Assembly: GCA_964455155.1 (NCBI GenBank)
Contig: CAYVYH010000010.1
Location: 1 to 35,692, forward strand
Reading direction: 5' to 3'
DNA: 35,692 nt
From: UBA8403 sp964455155
GTDB taxonomy: Bacteria > Bacteroidota > Bacteroidia > Cytophagales > Amoebophilaceae
Shown here one piece after another: positions 16,940 to 25,883 of this stretch. The notes beneath the pieces are model-generated. The model had not been told where the DNA came from. It saw only the letters and a program-made list of their open reading frames with translations, and did not search any database. The position numbers and the translations under genes are program-made. How positions within the stretch are numbered: the stretch's first letter is position 1; each line of letters starts with the position of its first letter.

Positions 16940-19717
16940 GTGGCACACTATAATTTCGAAGTCATAGAACAAAAGTGGCAACACTACTGGATTAAAAATC
17001 AAACTTTCAGCACAAAAACCACGCAAGACCAGCCCAAATACTACGTTCTAGACATGTTTCCATACCCCTCGGGTACTGGGCTGCACGTGGGCCACGCGTT
17101 GGGCTACATCGCTTCCGATATTGTGGCACGCTACAAGCGCAGTCAAGGTTACAATGTACTACATCCCATGGGCTTCGATGCGTTTGGCTTGCCTGCGGAG
17201 CAGTATGCCTTGCAAACAGGCCAACATCCTGCTGTGACCACCGCTCAAAATATCCATGGCTACCAAGCACAATTACAAAGGCTAGGACTTTCGTTTGACT
17301 GGAATCGTACATTATGCACAAGCGATGCATCATACTATCGATTTACTCAATGGATCTTCTTACAGCTGTTTAACAGCTGGTACGATACCCGTCTGCAGAA
17401 GGCTCGTCCCATCCAAGACCTGGTAGCTTTCCTCGAAGAAGGCGGCAATGTAGCTGTACAGGCCGCTTGCGATGCAGCTGTGCCCACCGTCACAGCCGAG
17501 GCTTGGCGGCAGATGGCCGAAAAGGAACAACAAGCACTTCTCCTCAAGTATAGACTAGCTTTTCTGGAAGAAACCATGGTTAACTGGTGCCCGGAATTAG
17601 GGACCGTGCTGGCCAATGAAGAGGTGAAGCAAGGGCTTTCAGAGCGTGGTGGTTATCCGGTAGTACGTCAAAAGATGCGACAGTGGAGCTTACGCATTAC
17701 AGCCTATGCAACACGCTTGTTGGAAGACTTGGAAGAGCTAAACTGGCCTGCTTCTGTCAAGGACATGCAGCGCCACTGGATTGGAAAATCACAGGGTGCA
17801 ACCATTACTTTCCGGGCAATAGATGCAGAAAATACAGGCCACAGCATACCTGTTTTTACGAGTCGGCCCGACACCCTCTTTGGCGTGACGTACCTGGCGT
17901 TGGCGCCGGAGCATCCCTTGGTTCAATCGTTGACGGTATCCAAACAGCAGGCAGCCGTTATGCGCTATTTGGCACAATCAAAGAATCGTTCGGAAAGGGA
18001 ACGGTTGGCAGATGTAAAACATGTCACCGGTGTATGGACAGGTACATATGCTACACACCCCTTTACCGGTTGGCCCTTACCCATTTGGGTAGCCGATTAT
18101 GTTGTGGCAGGGTATGGATCTGGGGCAGTGATGGGCGTGCCGGCACATGATAGCCGTGACTATGCTTTTGCACAACACTTTAACTTGCCTATCGTCCAAG
18201 TGATCGCGGGCGGCGATGTGACCAAGGCTGCCCATGAGGACAAAATTGGAAGTCTCATGAACTCCGATTTTTTGAATGGCCTTACGGTGCAAGACGCTAC
18301 AGAGAAAATATTGGAGAAGCTAGCGGAAAATCAATTGGGCACACCTACAACCACTTTTCGCTTACGCAATGCCATCTTTAGCCGACAGCGCTACTGGGGA
18401 GAACCTTTTCCCATCTACTACAAAGATGGCATGCCCTACGCCCTGTCCGAAGATGCATTACCCCTAACGCTTCCACCTGTCAAAGCCTACCAGCCTACCT
18501 CCACAGGACAACCACCTTTGGGCCATGCCGACAACTGGCACACTGTGGCCGGGTACCCTCTGGAGTTGAACACCATGCCAGGCTGGGCAGGATCTAGTTG
18601 GTACTTCTTGCGGTACATGGATCCGCACAATGAAGAAGCTTTTGTGAGCCCAGCCTCACAAGCGTATTGGCAAGCAGTAGACCTTTATGTGGGGGGAGCA
18701 GAACATGCTACCGGCCACCTCTTGTATGCTCGCTTTTGGACCAAGTTGTTGTATGATCTAGGTTATATCAATGCCAAAGAGCCTTTCCAACAACTCATCA
18801 ACCAAGGCATGATTCAAGGGCAGTCTAGCCTGGCCTATCGTATCAGGGGAACTCAGCAGTTTGTCAGCTACCGTCTTAGAGAAGCATACGACACGGTGCC
18901 CATGCATGTGTCTATAGACTTAGTGAAAAACCAAGTACTGGATATAGACGCTTTCAGAAGATGGCGACCTGAACTCCAAGAAGCCACGTTCATACTCGAA
19001 GATGGGCAGTATATCTGCGGCAGTACAATAGAAAAAATGTCTAAGTCCAAGTACAATGTCGTCAATCCAGACACGATCATTGCACAGTACGGGGCAGATA
19101 CCTTACGGCTATACACCTTGTTCTTGGGCCCACTCGAACAGTCCAAGCCTTGGGACACACATGGCATCGAAGGGGTCTTTCGGTTCTTGGCCAAACTCTG
19201 GAAGCTGTTCCACAACCCTACAGTAAAGATAGATATCACAGACGCGCCTCCTTCTGCCGAGGCTCTTAGAATTTTGCATAAAACCATCCAAAAAGTACAA
19301 GAATCGATTGAGCGTTATACTTTTAATACTGCTGTGAGTGCCTTGATGATTTGTGTCAATGCACTCACTGACCTGTCTTGTAACCACCGAATGGTACTGC
19401 AAGATTTGGTTGTGCTGTTAGCGCCTTTTGCTCCCCATATAGCTGAGGAGCTTTGGGAGTATCTCGGCCATAGCACTAGCGTGGCCCACGCCCCTTATCC
19501 TCGCTGGGAAGCGGCGTATGTCCAAGAGGATAGTTTCGAGTATCCCATTACGGTCAATGGAAAAGTGCGGACCAAGCTAACTTTTGCATTGGCTACGCCC
19601 CATGAGGAGATAGTAAAACAGGTACTGGCCCACACGGCCGTGCAGAAGTGGATACAAGGAAGACCTCCTAAAAAAGTTGTTATCGTGCCGAAACGGATTG
19701 TCAACGTAGTGGTTTAA
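16940..19717 (+). CDS. leuS: Leucyl-tRNA synthetase
   Basis: 925 residues, class I synthetase charging tRNA-Leu. The HIGH motif appears as HVGH at residues 49-52 and KMSKS at 699-703. The editing domain (CP1) contains the threonine-rich TSRPDTLFGVTYLALAPEHP and GVPAHDSRDYAFA, so hydrolytic proofreading is intact. The anticodon-binding and C-terminal domains end with PKRIVNVVV. An insertion before KMSKS (YDTVPMHVSIDLVKNQ...) is usual for Bacteroidota LeuRS. The start is GTG (16940), giving the conserved MAHYNFEVIEQKWQHYW. No close neighbours: 232 bases without a recognised gene precede it and the outer-membrane pseudogene follows. Confidence 0.97.
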   Translation: MAHYNFEVIEQKWQHYWIKNQTFSTKTTQDQPKYYVLDMFPYPSGTGLHVGHALGYIASDIVARYKRSQGYNVLHPMGFDAFGLPAEQYALQTGQHPAVTTAQNIHGYQAQLQRLGLSFDWNRTLCTSDASYYRFTQWIFLQLFNSWYDTRLQKARPIQDLVAFLEEGGNVAVQAACDAAVPTVTAEAWRQMAEKEQQALLLKYRLAFLEETMVNWCPELGTVLANEEVKQGLSERGGYPVVRQKMRQWSLRITAYATRLLEDLEELNWPASVKDMQRHWIGKSQGATITFRAIDAENTGHSIPVFTSRPDTLFGVTYLALAPEHPLVQSLTVSKQQAAVMRYLAQSKNRSERERLADVKHVTGVWTGTYATHPFTGWPLPIWVADYVVAGYGSGAVMGVPAHDSRDYAFAQHFNLPIVQVIAGGDVTKAAHEDKIGSLMNSDFLNGLTVQDATEKILEKLAENQLGTPTTTFRLRNAIFSRQRYWGEPFPIYYKDGMPYALSEDALPLTLPPVKAYQPTSTGQPPLGHADNWHTVAGYPLELNTMPGWAGSSWYFLRYMDPHNEEAFVSPASQAYWQAVDLYVGGAEHATGHLLYARFWTKLLYDLGYINAKEPFQQLINQGMIQGQSSLAYRIRGTQQFVSYRLREAYDTVPMHVSIDLVKNQVLDIDAFRRWRPELQEATFILEDGQYICGSTIEKMSKSKYNVVNPDTIIAQYGADTLRLYTLFLGPLEQSKPWDTHGIEGVFRFLAKLWKLFHNPTVKIDITDAPPSAEALRILHKTIQKVQESIERYTFNTAVSALMICVNALTDLSCNHRMVLQDLVVLLAPFAPHIAEELWEYLGHSTSVAHAPYPRWEAAYVQEDSFEYPITVNGKVRTKLTFALATPHEEIVKQVLAHTAVQKWIQGRPPKKVVIVPKRIVNVVV

Positions 19718-19788
19718 ACATGACTCGTGTGTCTTCAACTGAGAGCACGCACCCATGTCGCTAGTATCCCTAGTAAATTTTGTCCAGC

Positions 19789-20889
19789 ATGCGTAAACGC
19801 ACACCCACCCAGTCAATGTTACTGGCATGCTTGCTCATGGCACTTCCGATCGTTGTACAGGCTGCTAATAAAAATTGGAATGACAAATATTTATTTTTGA
19901 CCGTTATTGGTCTCCCACTTCCTCTTCTTCGGTGATTCTATCCGGTAGAGAACTCTTGAATGAAGCAGAAGACCTTGTGTGCCGTACCAAGCATGTTCAA
20001 TACGGAATTCGGGGCAGGGTTACTACAACCGTACTCAATAGCACCTATAACCAGTTCTTAGTACTGGTAAACCACGAAGTGCATGGACACGGATTCAGAG
20101 CACTAAGCTTGGGTGTGCCTATATCTCACTACTCTTTTAATTTATTAGGATTCGGGGGAGCAACGCATTTTATCCCCCTCTTTTACCCAAGAGCCTTTTG
20201 CTGTCACATTAGATAAATCGCTGCTAATAACTATGGGTGGCTGTGAAGCGAGTCATGTTTTAGCACGAGAACTTCTCTTCAAGAATTTTAAAAATCTGAC
20301 GCTAGACTTCAGAACCTACAAACTCTTTTTTAATGCTTACAATGATCTTTTCTGGTACATTCTAGTTACTTCTTTTTTAGAAACAGTCCGAGTTGCTTTA
20401 TGGGCTTTCTTAGATTATCTGCTCACGGGGAAAAGCTCCGCTGCAATTCCTCATTTGAAATTGGGTAGTGTCAACTACATGCCTCTGATTAGAATGGGGT
20501 TAACGCCGCTCGGACCCACGTACTATCTAGAAAACTATATTGGACATGGCAATAAAACCTTTTTGGTGAGCATCGATAGTGGTATTTCTCCAGGTCATAT
20601 GCGTCGCCACGGAGGTGTACAGTTGCGGACGAGCGGATTTTGACCTATGAAGGTTACAGCTTGGATGTGACAAGACGCCTATGGTACCAGCCCAGACTGC
20701 AACTAAAAAATCAGGATCGATGTGAAGATCAAAACTATTGGGGCGGACTGGTGGGCATCGATAACAAATGCAAGCTAGGGAAGCGCATCTCTTTGCATGT
20801 TTCCATCTTGTAAAAGCTCAGGGTTTCTAGAAGGCGTTGTAGCAAATGGCGGCTTTGTATTCAGAGGTGGCTTTTCGCTGCATCATTGA
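19789..20889 (+). pseudogene. Frameshifted outer-membrane or exported protein gene
   Basis: Joining frames restores one protein. It begins with a signal peptide (MRKRTPTQSMLLACLLMALP, then IVVQAANK). A frameshift near 19930 leads into GRELLNEAEDLVCRTKHVQY and LVNHEVHGHGFRALSLGVPI. A second, near 20150-20215, leads into ITMGGCEASHVLARELLFKN. A third, near 20610-20640, leads into RILTYEGYSLDVTRRLWYQP. A fourth, near 20800, gives the C terminus GFLEGVVANGGFVFRGGFSL HH, shaped like a last barrel strand. At least four frame changes make it non-functional unless the assembly is poor here. The family is not identified; the end fits a membrane-associated beta-barrel. The span between its end and trxB is empty. 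Confidence 0.75.
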
Positions 20890-21135
20890 AGGCTTGTATT
20901 TCCTTGCTCTCTGGCGCAAACATGTTTTCCTGTGACCCTACCCTAGGTCATGTACCTTGCGCAATGCTTCATCGCTGCTGCTGACCGTACAATCTCCCTG
21001 AGTATTTTGGGGTTGCGACTTGTGCGCAAAAGGCTTACCTGGTCCGTATGGTTCCCCTCGTAGCGCATTTTGGGGCACCCGATCTGCCTGTTACTCCCTT
21101 GCTGCGGGAGCCAGGTGTTCTTATAAGCATATTCC
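20890..21135. other. Non-coding stretch between the pseudogene and trxB
   Basis: No gene, RNA or repeat recognised in about 245 bases. Confidence 0.4.
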
Positions 21136-22074
21136 CTATTGATCCTCTTGCATGGCTAGGAAACGCTCTGCATCCAAGGCGGCCATGCACCCTGTGCCTG
21201 CGGCAGTCACTGCTTGCCGGTATACTGCATCCTGGACATCGCCCGCTGCAAAGACGCCAGGGAGGTTGGTTTGTGTAGTCCCTGGAACGGTTTGGATGTA
21301 GCCTTGAGGATTTAGGCTCAGGTAAGGAGCAAAAAGGGCGGTATTGGGCTGGTGGCCGACTGCCACAAAGAAACCTTGAATTGGTATGGTTCTTCTTTGT
21401 TGAGTACGATTATTAACCACACATACACCTGAAACTACGTCTATGCCCAGTACTTCTTCCACCTCAGTGTTCCAAAGAATTTCAATATTGGGTCTGGTCA
21501 TCACACGTTGCTGCATGATGGCCGAGGCACGTAATTTGCCCTTACGTACGAGCATATACACTTTATTGCAGATTTTAGATAGATAAGATGCCTCTTCCGC
21601 AGCGCTATCTCCTCCGCCTACGACGGCTACATCCTGCCCTTTGAAGAAGAATCCGTCGCAGACGGCACACGCAGAGACACCTCTACCATTGAGACGCTTC
21701 TCAGAAGGCAAACCCAGCCATTTGGCCGAAGCACCTGTAGCAATAATCACGGTCTTGGTCCTGACGATTTGCTGATCATCAACGGTTACTTGGTAGGGGT
21801 AAGTAGCAAAGTCTACGGCAGTAACACTCGCTGCATAGACGGTGGCGCCAAATCGCTGTGCCTGCTGTTGAAATTCCAGCATCATCTGGGGACCCTGCAC
21901 TCCTTCAGGATAACCTGGATAGTTCTCCACATCCGTAGTAATAACCAACTGTCCTCCAGGTTGAGTACCCTGATAGAGTATAGGGGCGAGTCCCGCCCTG
22001 GCCGCATAAATGGCAGCAGTATAGCCGGCAGGCCCTGAACCGATGATGAGTAAATTGGCAATTGCTTGATCCAT
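21136..22074 (-). CDS. trxB: Thioredoxin-disulfide reductase
   Basis: 312 residues, the size of a low-molecular-weight TrxR. The FAD motif GSGPAG is at 12-17, the redox-active CAVCD (Cys136, Cys139) is intact, the NADPH-binding GGGDSA is at 153-158, and the C-terminal FAD segment GVFAAGDVQDAVYRQAVTAA is present. It transfers electrons from NADPH to thioredoxin in the cytoplasm. The gene starts 14 bases after the stop of rpoD on the same strand, so the two are probably co-transcribed. No anomalies. Confidence 0.96.
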   Translation of the reverse strand: MDQAIANLLIIGSGPAGYTAAIYAARAGLAPILYQGTQPGGQLVITTDVENYPGYPEGVQGPQMMLEFQQQAQRFGATVYAASVTAVDFATYPYQVTVDDQQIVRTKTVIIATGASAKWLGLPSEKRLNGRGVSACAVCDGFFFKGQDVAVVGGGDSAAEEASYLSKICNKVYMLVRKGKLRASAIMQQRVMTRPNIEILWNTEVEEVLGIDVVSGVCVVNNRTQQRRTIPIQGFFVAVGHQPNTALFAPYLSLNPQGYIQTVPGTTQTNLPGVFAAGDVQDAVYRQAVTAAGTGCMAALDAERFLAMQEDQ

Positions 22075-22088
22075 GCTTTGAGGAATAT

Positions 22089-22952
22089 TTACCCCAGGTA
22101 GGGTTTCAAAGTATCACTACGCGAGGATTGTTTGAGCTTTTTAATGCCTTTTTCTTTAATCTGCCGTACACGCTCACGGGTCAAATTAAAACGAGCACCT
22201 ATCTCCTCCAAAGTCATCGAGTGTGTGCCGTTCAACCCAAAGTAGAGTAGGATCACATCAGCTTCACGCTCTGTAAGTGTAGCTAGCGCGCACTGTATCT
22301 CTTTGCGCAATGAGTCGTTCATGAGCTCATCATCGGGTTTTTCCTCGGAGCCATTCACTAGTACATCTAATAGGCTATTCTCTTCTCCCTGTACAAAGGG
22401 CGCATCTACCGAAATGTGCCGTCCAGAGACCTTCATGGTGTCTCGCACTTCATTGGCACTGACCTCCAGTACCTCTGCTAGCTCCTCAGTCGTAGGTTCA
22501 CGCTCATATTTTTGTTCTAACTGAGAAAAGGTCCTAGATATTTTGTTGAGAGAACCTACTCGATTAAGGGGCAATCGTACGATTCTGGACTGCTCTGCCA
22601 ATGCTTGTAGGATGGATTGTCTGATCCACCACACCGCATAAGAAATGAACTTGAAGCCCCTTGTCTCGTCAAAACGTTGCGCTGATTTAATCAAACCTAA
22701 GTTGCCTTCATTGATCAAATCACTGAGGGAGAGACCTTGGTTCTGATATTGTTTGGCCACAGAGACCACGAAGCGGAGGTTAGCCTTGGTCAATTTTTCG
22801 AGTGCTACTTTATCGCCCGCTCTGATAAGCTTGGCTAAGACCACTTCCTCATCGGCAGTCAATAAATCTACCTTACCAATCTCTTGCAGATACCTGTCTA
22901 ACGATTGGCTATCTCGGTTAGTAATCTGTTTACTTATTTTTAGCTGTCTCAT
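22089..22952 (-). CDS. rpoD: RNA polymerase primary sigma factor (RpoD/SigA)
   Basis: 287 residues beginning MRQLKISKQITNRDSQSLDR, the signature start of the short Bacteroidota housekeeping sigma factor. Region 1.2 is DRYLQEIGKVDLLTADEEV, region 2 contains LRFVVSVAKQYQNQGLSLSD and RGFKFISYAVWWIRQSI, and region 4 has LTEREADVILLYFGLNG and LEEIGARFNLTRERVRQIKE. The long acidic region 1.1 of proteobacterial sigma70 is missing, as usual in this phylum. This sigma recognises TTG/TAnnTTTG promoters, which motivated the promoter search here. trxB follows after 14 bases. Confidence 0.96.
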   Translation of the reverse strand: MRQLKISKQITNRDSQSLDRYLQEIGKVDLLTADEEVVLAKLIRAGDKVALEKLTKANLRFVVSVAKQYQNQGLSLSDLINEGNLGLIKSAQRFDETRGFKFISYAVWWIRQSILQALAEQSRIVRLPLNRVGSLNKISRTFSQLEQKYEREPTTEELAEVLEVSANEVRDTMKVSGRHISVDAPFVQGEENSLLDVLVNGSEEKPDDELMNDSLRKEIQCALATLTEREADVILLYFGLNGTHSMTLEEIGARFNLTRERVRQIKEKGIKKLKQSSRSDTLKPYLG

Positions 22953-23009
22953 GGGAGTTCAGTTGTAACCTTTAAAACTGCAATCTTTCAATTAAAAACA
23001 ATGCCCTAT

Positions 23010-23033
23010 GGGTGTGTACTACAGCAGACACCC
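23010..23033 (-). terminator. Hairpin downstream of pnp
   Basis: GGGTGT (23010-23015) and ACACCC (23028-23033) form a perfect 6-bp stem with a 12-nt loop. On the minus strand it is followed within about 12 bases by a run of five T. It lies downstream of pnp, assuming the 100-N gap is an artefact, and upstream of rpoD, so it may end the rpsO-pnp transcript. Confidence 0.35.
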
Positions 23034-23050
23034 CGTGCTCGGCTAGGCAG

Positions 23051-23105
23051 TCAGCTAGCCAGCCGCAGCCCCAGTAGGCTTTGGCAGCAATACTTTGTGG
23101 GAAAG
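23051..23105. repeat. 55-bp copy flanking the gap (left)
   Basis: These 55 bases are identical to 23206-23260, the last codons of pnp plus a few bases beyond. They end exactly at the first N. This looks like the unmerged end overlap of two contigs rather than a biological duplication. Confidence 0.9.
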
Positions 23106-23205
23106 NNNNNNNNNNNNNNNNNNNNNNNNNNNNNNNNNNNNNNNNNNNNNNNNNNNNNNNNNNNNNNNNNNNNNNNNNNNNNNNNNNNNNNNNNNNNNNN
23201 NNNNN
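23106..23205. other. Assembly gap of 100 N
   Basis: Exactly 100 unknown bases, the conventional placeholder length for a scaffold gap of unknown size. It is flanked by identical 55-mers, so the true gap length may be minus 55. Confidence 0.98.
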
Positions 23206-23260
23206 TCAGCTAGCCAGCCGCAGCCCCAGTAGGCTTTGGCAGCAATACTTTGTGGGAAAG
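23206..23260. repeat. 55-bp copy flanking the gap (right)
   Basis: Starts exactly after the last N and is identical over all 55 bases to the left copy. It contains the stop codon (23210-23212) and last residues of pnp. Confidence 0.9.
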
Positions 23261-25345
23261 TCTATACTTCCCAGTTTTGGGATCAACTTCTGTGAGTTTG
23301 ACTTGTATTTCTTCCCCTTCTTCGAGAATACTTTCTAGGTCGTCTACGCGTTCCCACTTCACTTCAGAGATGTGTAATAGTCCGTCTTTTCCGGGCATGA
23401 ACTCTACGAAAGCACCAAAGTCTTTTACGGTCTTGATCTTACCAGTGTATATCTCTCCTACAGTAGGCTCAGCAATAAGGTTCTTGACACACCGCTCCGC
23501 CTTTTCAATAGCCTCTTGGTTAGGAGCAAAAAACTTGATAATGCCTACCCCATCCACTTCTTCAATAAGAACTTTGGACCCACTTTCTCGCTGTATTTCC
23601 TGGATTACTTTACCACCGGGGCCAATGATAGTGCCAATCATATCTTTTGCAATCCGCATGGTGCTGATTCTAGGAACGTGTGGCTTGTAAGCATCTCTTG
23701 GCTTGGTAATACATTTGGCCATTTCCTCCAGAATATGCAAGCGCCCAGCTTTGGACTGTACCAGGGCCTCCCTCAATATTTGGTACGACAGCCCTGTCAC
23801 TTTGATATCCATCTGGCAAGCAGTAACCCCTTTCTGTGTACCTGCTACCTTAAAGTCCATATCACCCAAATGGTCTTCGTCACCCAGAATGTCAGAAAGT
23901 ACAACATAGTTTCCCGTTGCAGGGTCTATCACCAGTCCCATGGCAATGCCAGATACGGGTGCTTTGGTACGCACTCCTGCATCCATCAAGGCCATGGAGC
24001 CAGCACAGACCGTGGCCATGGAAGAAGAACCGTTGGACTCGAGAATGTCAGACACTAAGCGAAGAGTATAGGGATTTTCTTCTTCTGAAGGCAATACTTT
24101 CTTCAGGGCCCGCATCGCCAGGTTTCCATGGCCGATCTCTCTCCTAGAGGGGCCTCTATTAGGCTTTACATCCCCGGTAGAAAAGCCTGGAAAGTTGTAG
24201 TGGAGCATAAACTTGTTGTAGCCACTCGTCATCGCACGGTCTATAATCTGCTCATCCAGCTTGCTACCCAGCGTTACGGTTGTGAGTGCCTGGGTTTCCC
24301 CTCTAGTAAAAATAGCAGAACCATGTGCGGCCGGAAGATAGTCTACCTCTGTCCAGATGGGTCTGACTTCATCCGGTCGTCTACCATCTAAGCGTATCCC
24401 CCCTTTCAGCAACGCCTCACGCACCGCTTGCTTTTCCATGTCATGAAAAAAGTGTCCAAACGCAATAGGATCCAATGCCTGGCCTTCTTGGAGATTTTGC
24501 AGATACGCTTGCTTGATTGCCTGGAAGGCCTCTTTGCGCTGCTGCTTGTTAGCGATGCCTTGCTGGGCCACGGCGTACACTTGATTATATAGTGTTTTGA
24601 ATGCGGTTTCTTGCCATGCAGGCGCCTCTTGAGCAAGTACATTCACCGTATTTTTTGTATCTGTGCCCACAGCGGCGGCAAGTGCTTCTTGGGCTTTGCA
24701 ATGTTCTTTGATCGCCTCATGGGCAAATTGTATGGCTGCTACCATCTCTTCCTCTTGCACTTCGTTCATCTCTCCTTCAACCATGAGGACACTCTGTGCA
24801 GTAGCGCCCACGATCATGTCTATATCAGCCCTTTCGAGGGCTTTAGGAGTTGGGTTAACACACAGACGGCCATCTATTCTGGCGACACGTACCTCAGATA
24901 TAGGATTCGTAAAAGGTATTGAGGAGACCATCAAGGCGGCAGAAGCAGCCAGCGCCGCCAAAGAATCAGGAAGTACGTCTTCGTCGGCGGAGATGAGAGC
25001 AATATTAATTTGTGTCTCAGCTGTGTAATCTTTAGGAAAAAGGGGCCGGATGACACGATCTACCAATCGCGCAATCAGCACCTCATGGTCGCCTAGCCTA
25101 CCTTCTCTCTTGAGAAAGCCTCCGGGAATTTTGCCTGCCGCTGCAAACTTCTCTTGATAATCTACATAGAGAGGCAAAAATTCTGTGGCTACTTCAGATT
25201 CTTTCTTGGCTACTACGGTGGCAAGGAGCATGGCATTACCCATTCTCACCACCACAGATCCATCTGCCAGCTTGGCTAGCTTTCCTGTTTCGAGGGTAAT
25301 CGTCCGGTTATCAGCAAGTTGTATGGTCTTAACTATGGGTTGCAT
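23210..25345 (-). CDS. pnp: Polyribonucleotide nucleotidyltransferase (PNPase)
   Basis: 711 residues, full length. Two RNase PH-like domains are separated by the helical domain; the second carries FPGFSTGDVKPNRGPSRREI and DILGDEDHLGDMDFKVAGTQ, typical of the catalytic half. The KH domain has IGTIIGPGGKVIQEIQRESG, and the S1 domain runs from VGEIYTGKIKTVKDFGAFVE to the C terminus. PNPase degrades RNA 3' to 5' with phosphate and can add heteropolymeric tails. It follows rpsO by 140 bases, a classic pairing, with a large hairpin in between. The last residues (PTGAAAG) fall inside the 55-bp sequence repeated at the assembly gap, but the frame and stop are intact. Confidence 0.97.
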   Translation of the reverse strand: MQPIVKTIQLADNRTITLETGKLAKLADGSVVVRMGNAMLLATVVAKKESEVATEFLPLYVDYQEKFAAAGKIPGGFLKREGRLGDHEVLIARLVDRVIRPLFPKDYTAETQINIALISADEDVLPDSLAALAASAALMVSSIPFTNPISEVRVARIDGRLCVNPTPKALERADIDMIVGATAQSVLMVEGEMNEVQEEEMVAAIQFAHEAIKEHCKAQEALAAAVGTDTKNTVNVLAQEAPAWQETAFKTLYNQVYAVAQQGIANKQQRKEAFQAIKQAYLQNLQEGQALDPIAFGHFFHDMEKQAVREALLKGGIRLDGRRPDEVRPIWTEVDYLPAAHGSAIFTRGETQALTTVTLGSKLDEQIIDRAMTSGYNKFMLHYNFPGFSTGDVKPNRGPSRREIGHGNLAMRALKKVLPSEEENPYTLRLVSDILESNGSSSMATVCAGSMALMDAGVRTKAPVSGIAMGLVIDPATGNYVVLSDILGDEDHLGDMDFKVAGTQKGVTACQMDIKVTGLSYQILREALVQSKAGRLHILEEMAKCITKPRDAYKPHVPRISTMRIAKDMIGTIIGPGGKVIQEIQRESGSKVLIEEVDGVGIIKFFAPNQEAIEKAERCVKNLIAEPTVGEIYTGKIKTVKDFGAFVEFMPGKDGLLHISEVKWERVDDLESILEEGEEIQVKLTEVDPKTGKYRLSHKVLLPKPTGAAAG

Positions 25346-25388
25346 ATATGTATTGTCTAATCAGGTGGGTGTATGCATTAAGAGGTTC

Positions 25389-25430
25389 CTTGACATGGGC
25401 GGCGTTGCCAGGAAGTCCGCTCATGTCAAG
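25389..25430 (-). promoter_or_regulatory. Long hairpin in the rpsO-pnp intergenic region
   Basis: The arms CTTGACATGGGCGG (25389-25402) and CCGCTCATGTCAAG (25417-25430) pair over 14 bp with one G-T/A-C-type irregularity, depending on strand, around a 14-nt loop. In the minus-strand transcript it ends 43 nt upstream of the pnp ATG. No T tract follows, so an intrinsic terminator is unlikely. In enterobacteria a hairpin at the same place is cut by RNase III, and PNPase then represses its own synthesis. A similar leader role here is inferred from position and structure. Confidence 0.6.
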
Positions 25431-25485
25431 CTGTCGTCAATCCATCTAACAGTGGTAGGCATGTGTCTCGTATTGAGATCGAGAA

Positions 25486-25761
25486 CTACTTTCTCAGACC
25501 AAGGCTGGCTATTGCCAGTCGGTACCGCTCTAGATTTTCTCGTTTTAGGTAGGACAGTAGGCGCTTTCGCTTGCCAACAAGCTTGGTCAAGCCTAACATA
25601 GAAGACTTGTCTTTCTTATAGGTCCCTAAATGATGGGTGAGGTGCTTGATTCTGTGGGTAAAAAGGGCAATCTGAGATTCTGCGGACCCTGTGTCTTGCG
25701 TTGACTTCCGGGCGCCAAACTCTTTAAATAAGCCTTCCTTTTCGGTCTTGGTTAGTTCCAT
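25486..25761 (-). CDS. rpsO: 30S ribosomal protein S15 (uS15)
   Basis: 91 residues, the standard length of about 89. MELTKTEKEGLFKEFGARKS, then DTGSAESQIALFTHRIKHLT and HLGTYKKDKSSMLGLTKLVG with the C-terminal KRKRLLSYLKRENLERY are the conserved helices that bind 16S rRNA at the h20-h22 junction. It is located between the LptF/G-type permease gene (122 bases upstream on the same strand) and pnp (140 bases downstream). No abnormality. Confidence 0.98.
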   Translation of the reverse strand: MELTKTEKEGLFKEFGARKSTQDTGSAESQIALFTHRIKHLTHHLGTYKKDKSSMLGLTKLVGKRKRLLSYLKRENLERYRLAIASLGLRK

Positions 25762-25883
25762 AGTGGCTGCTGATGGGCTGATTGTAAATTGGACGTGAAC
25801 CTAGCGAAAAAATCGTACCAAAACAACCCTATTTCGTGCATCTTCAGTCTGTCTTTCATCGTAAAAGGCTGCATAAGGGATGG

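Noticed and set aside
23051..23260. 55-bp direct repeats as a real duplication or att sites
   Set aside because: They abut the Ns exactly on both sides, as expected for contig end overlaps.
23516..24058. Long antisense open frame of 180 codons within pnp
   Set aside because: It lies entirely opposite a strongly conserved gene; its translation shows no family features.
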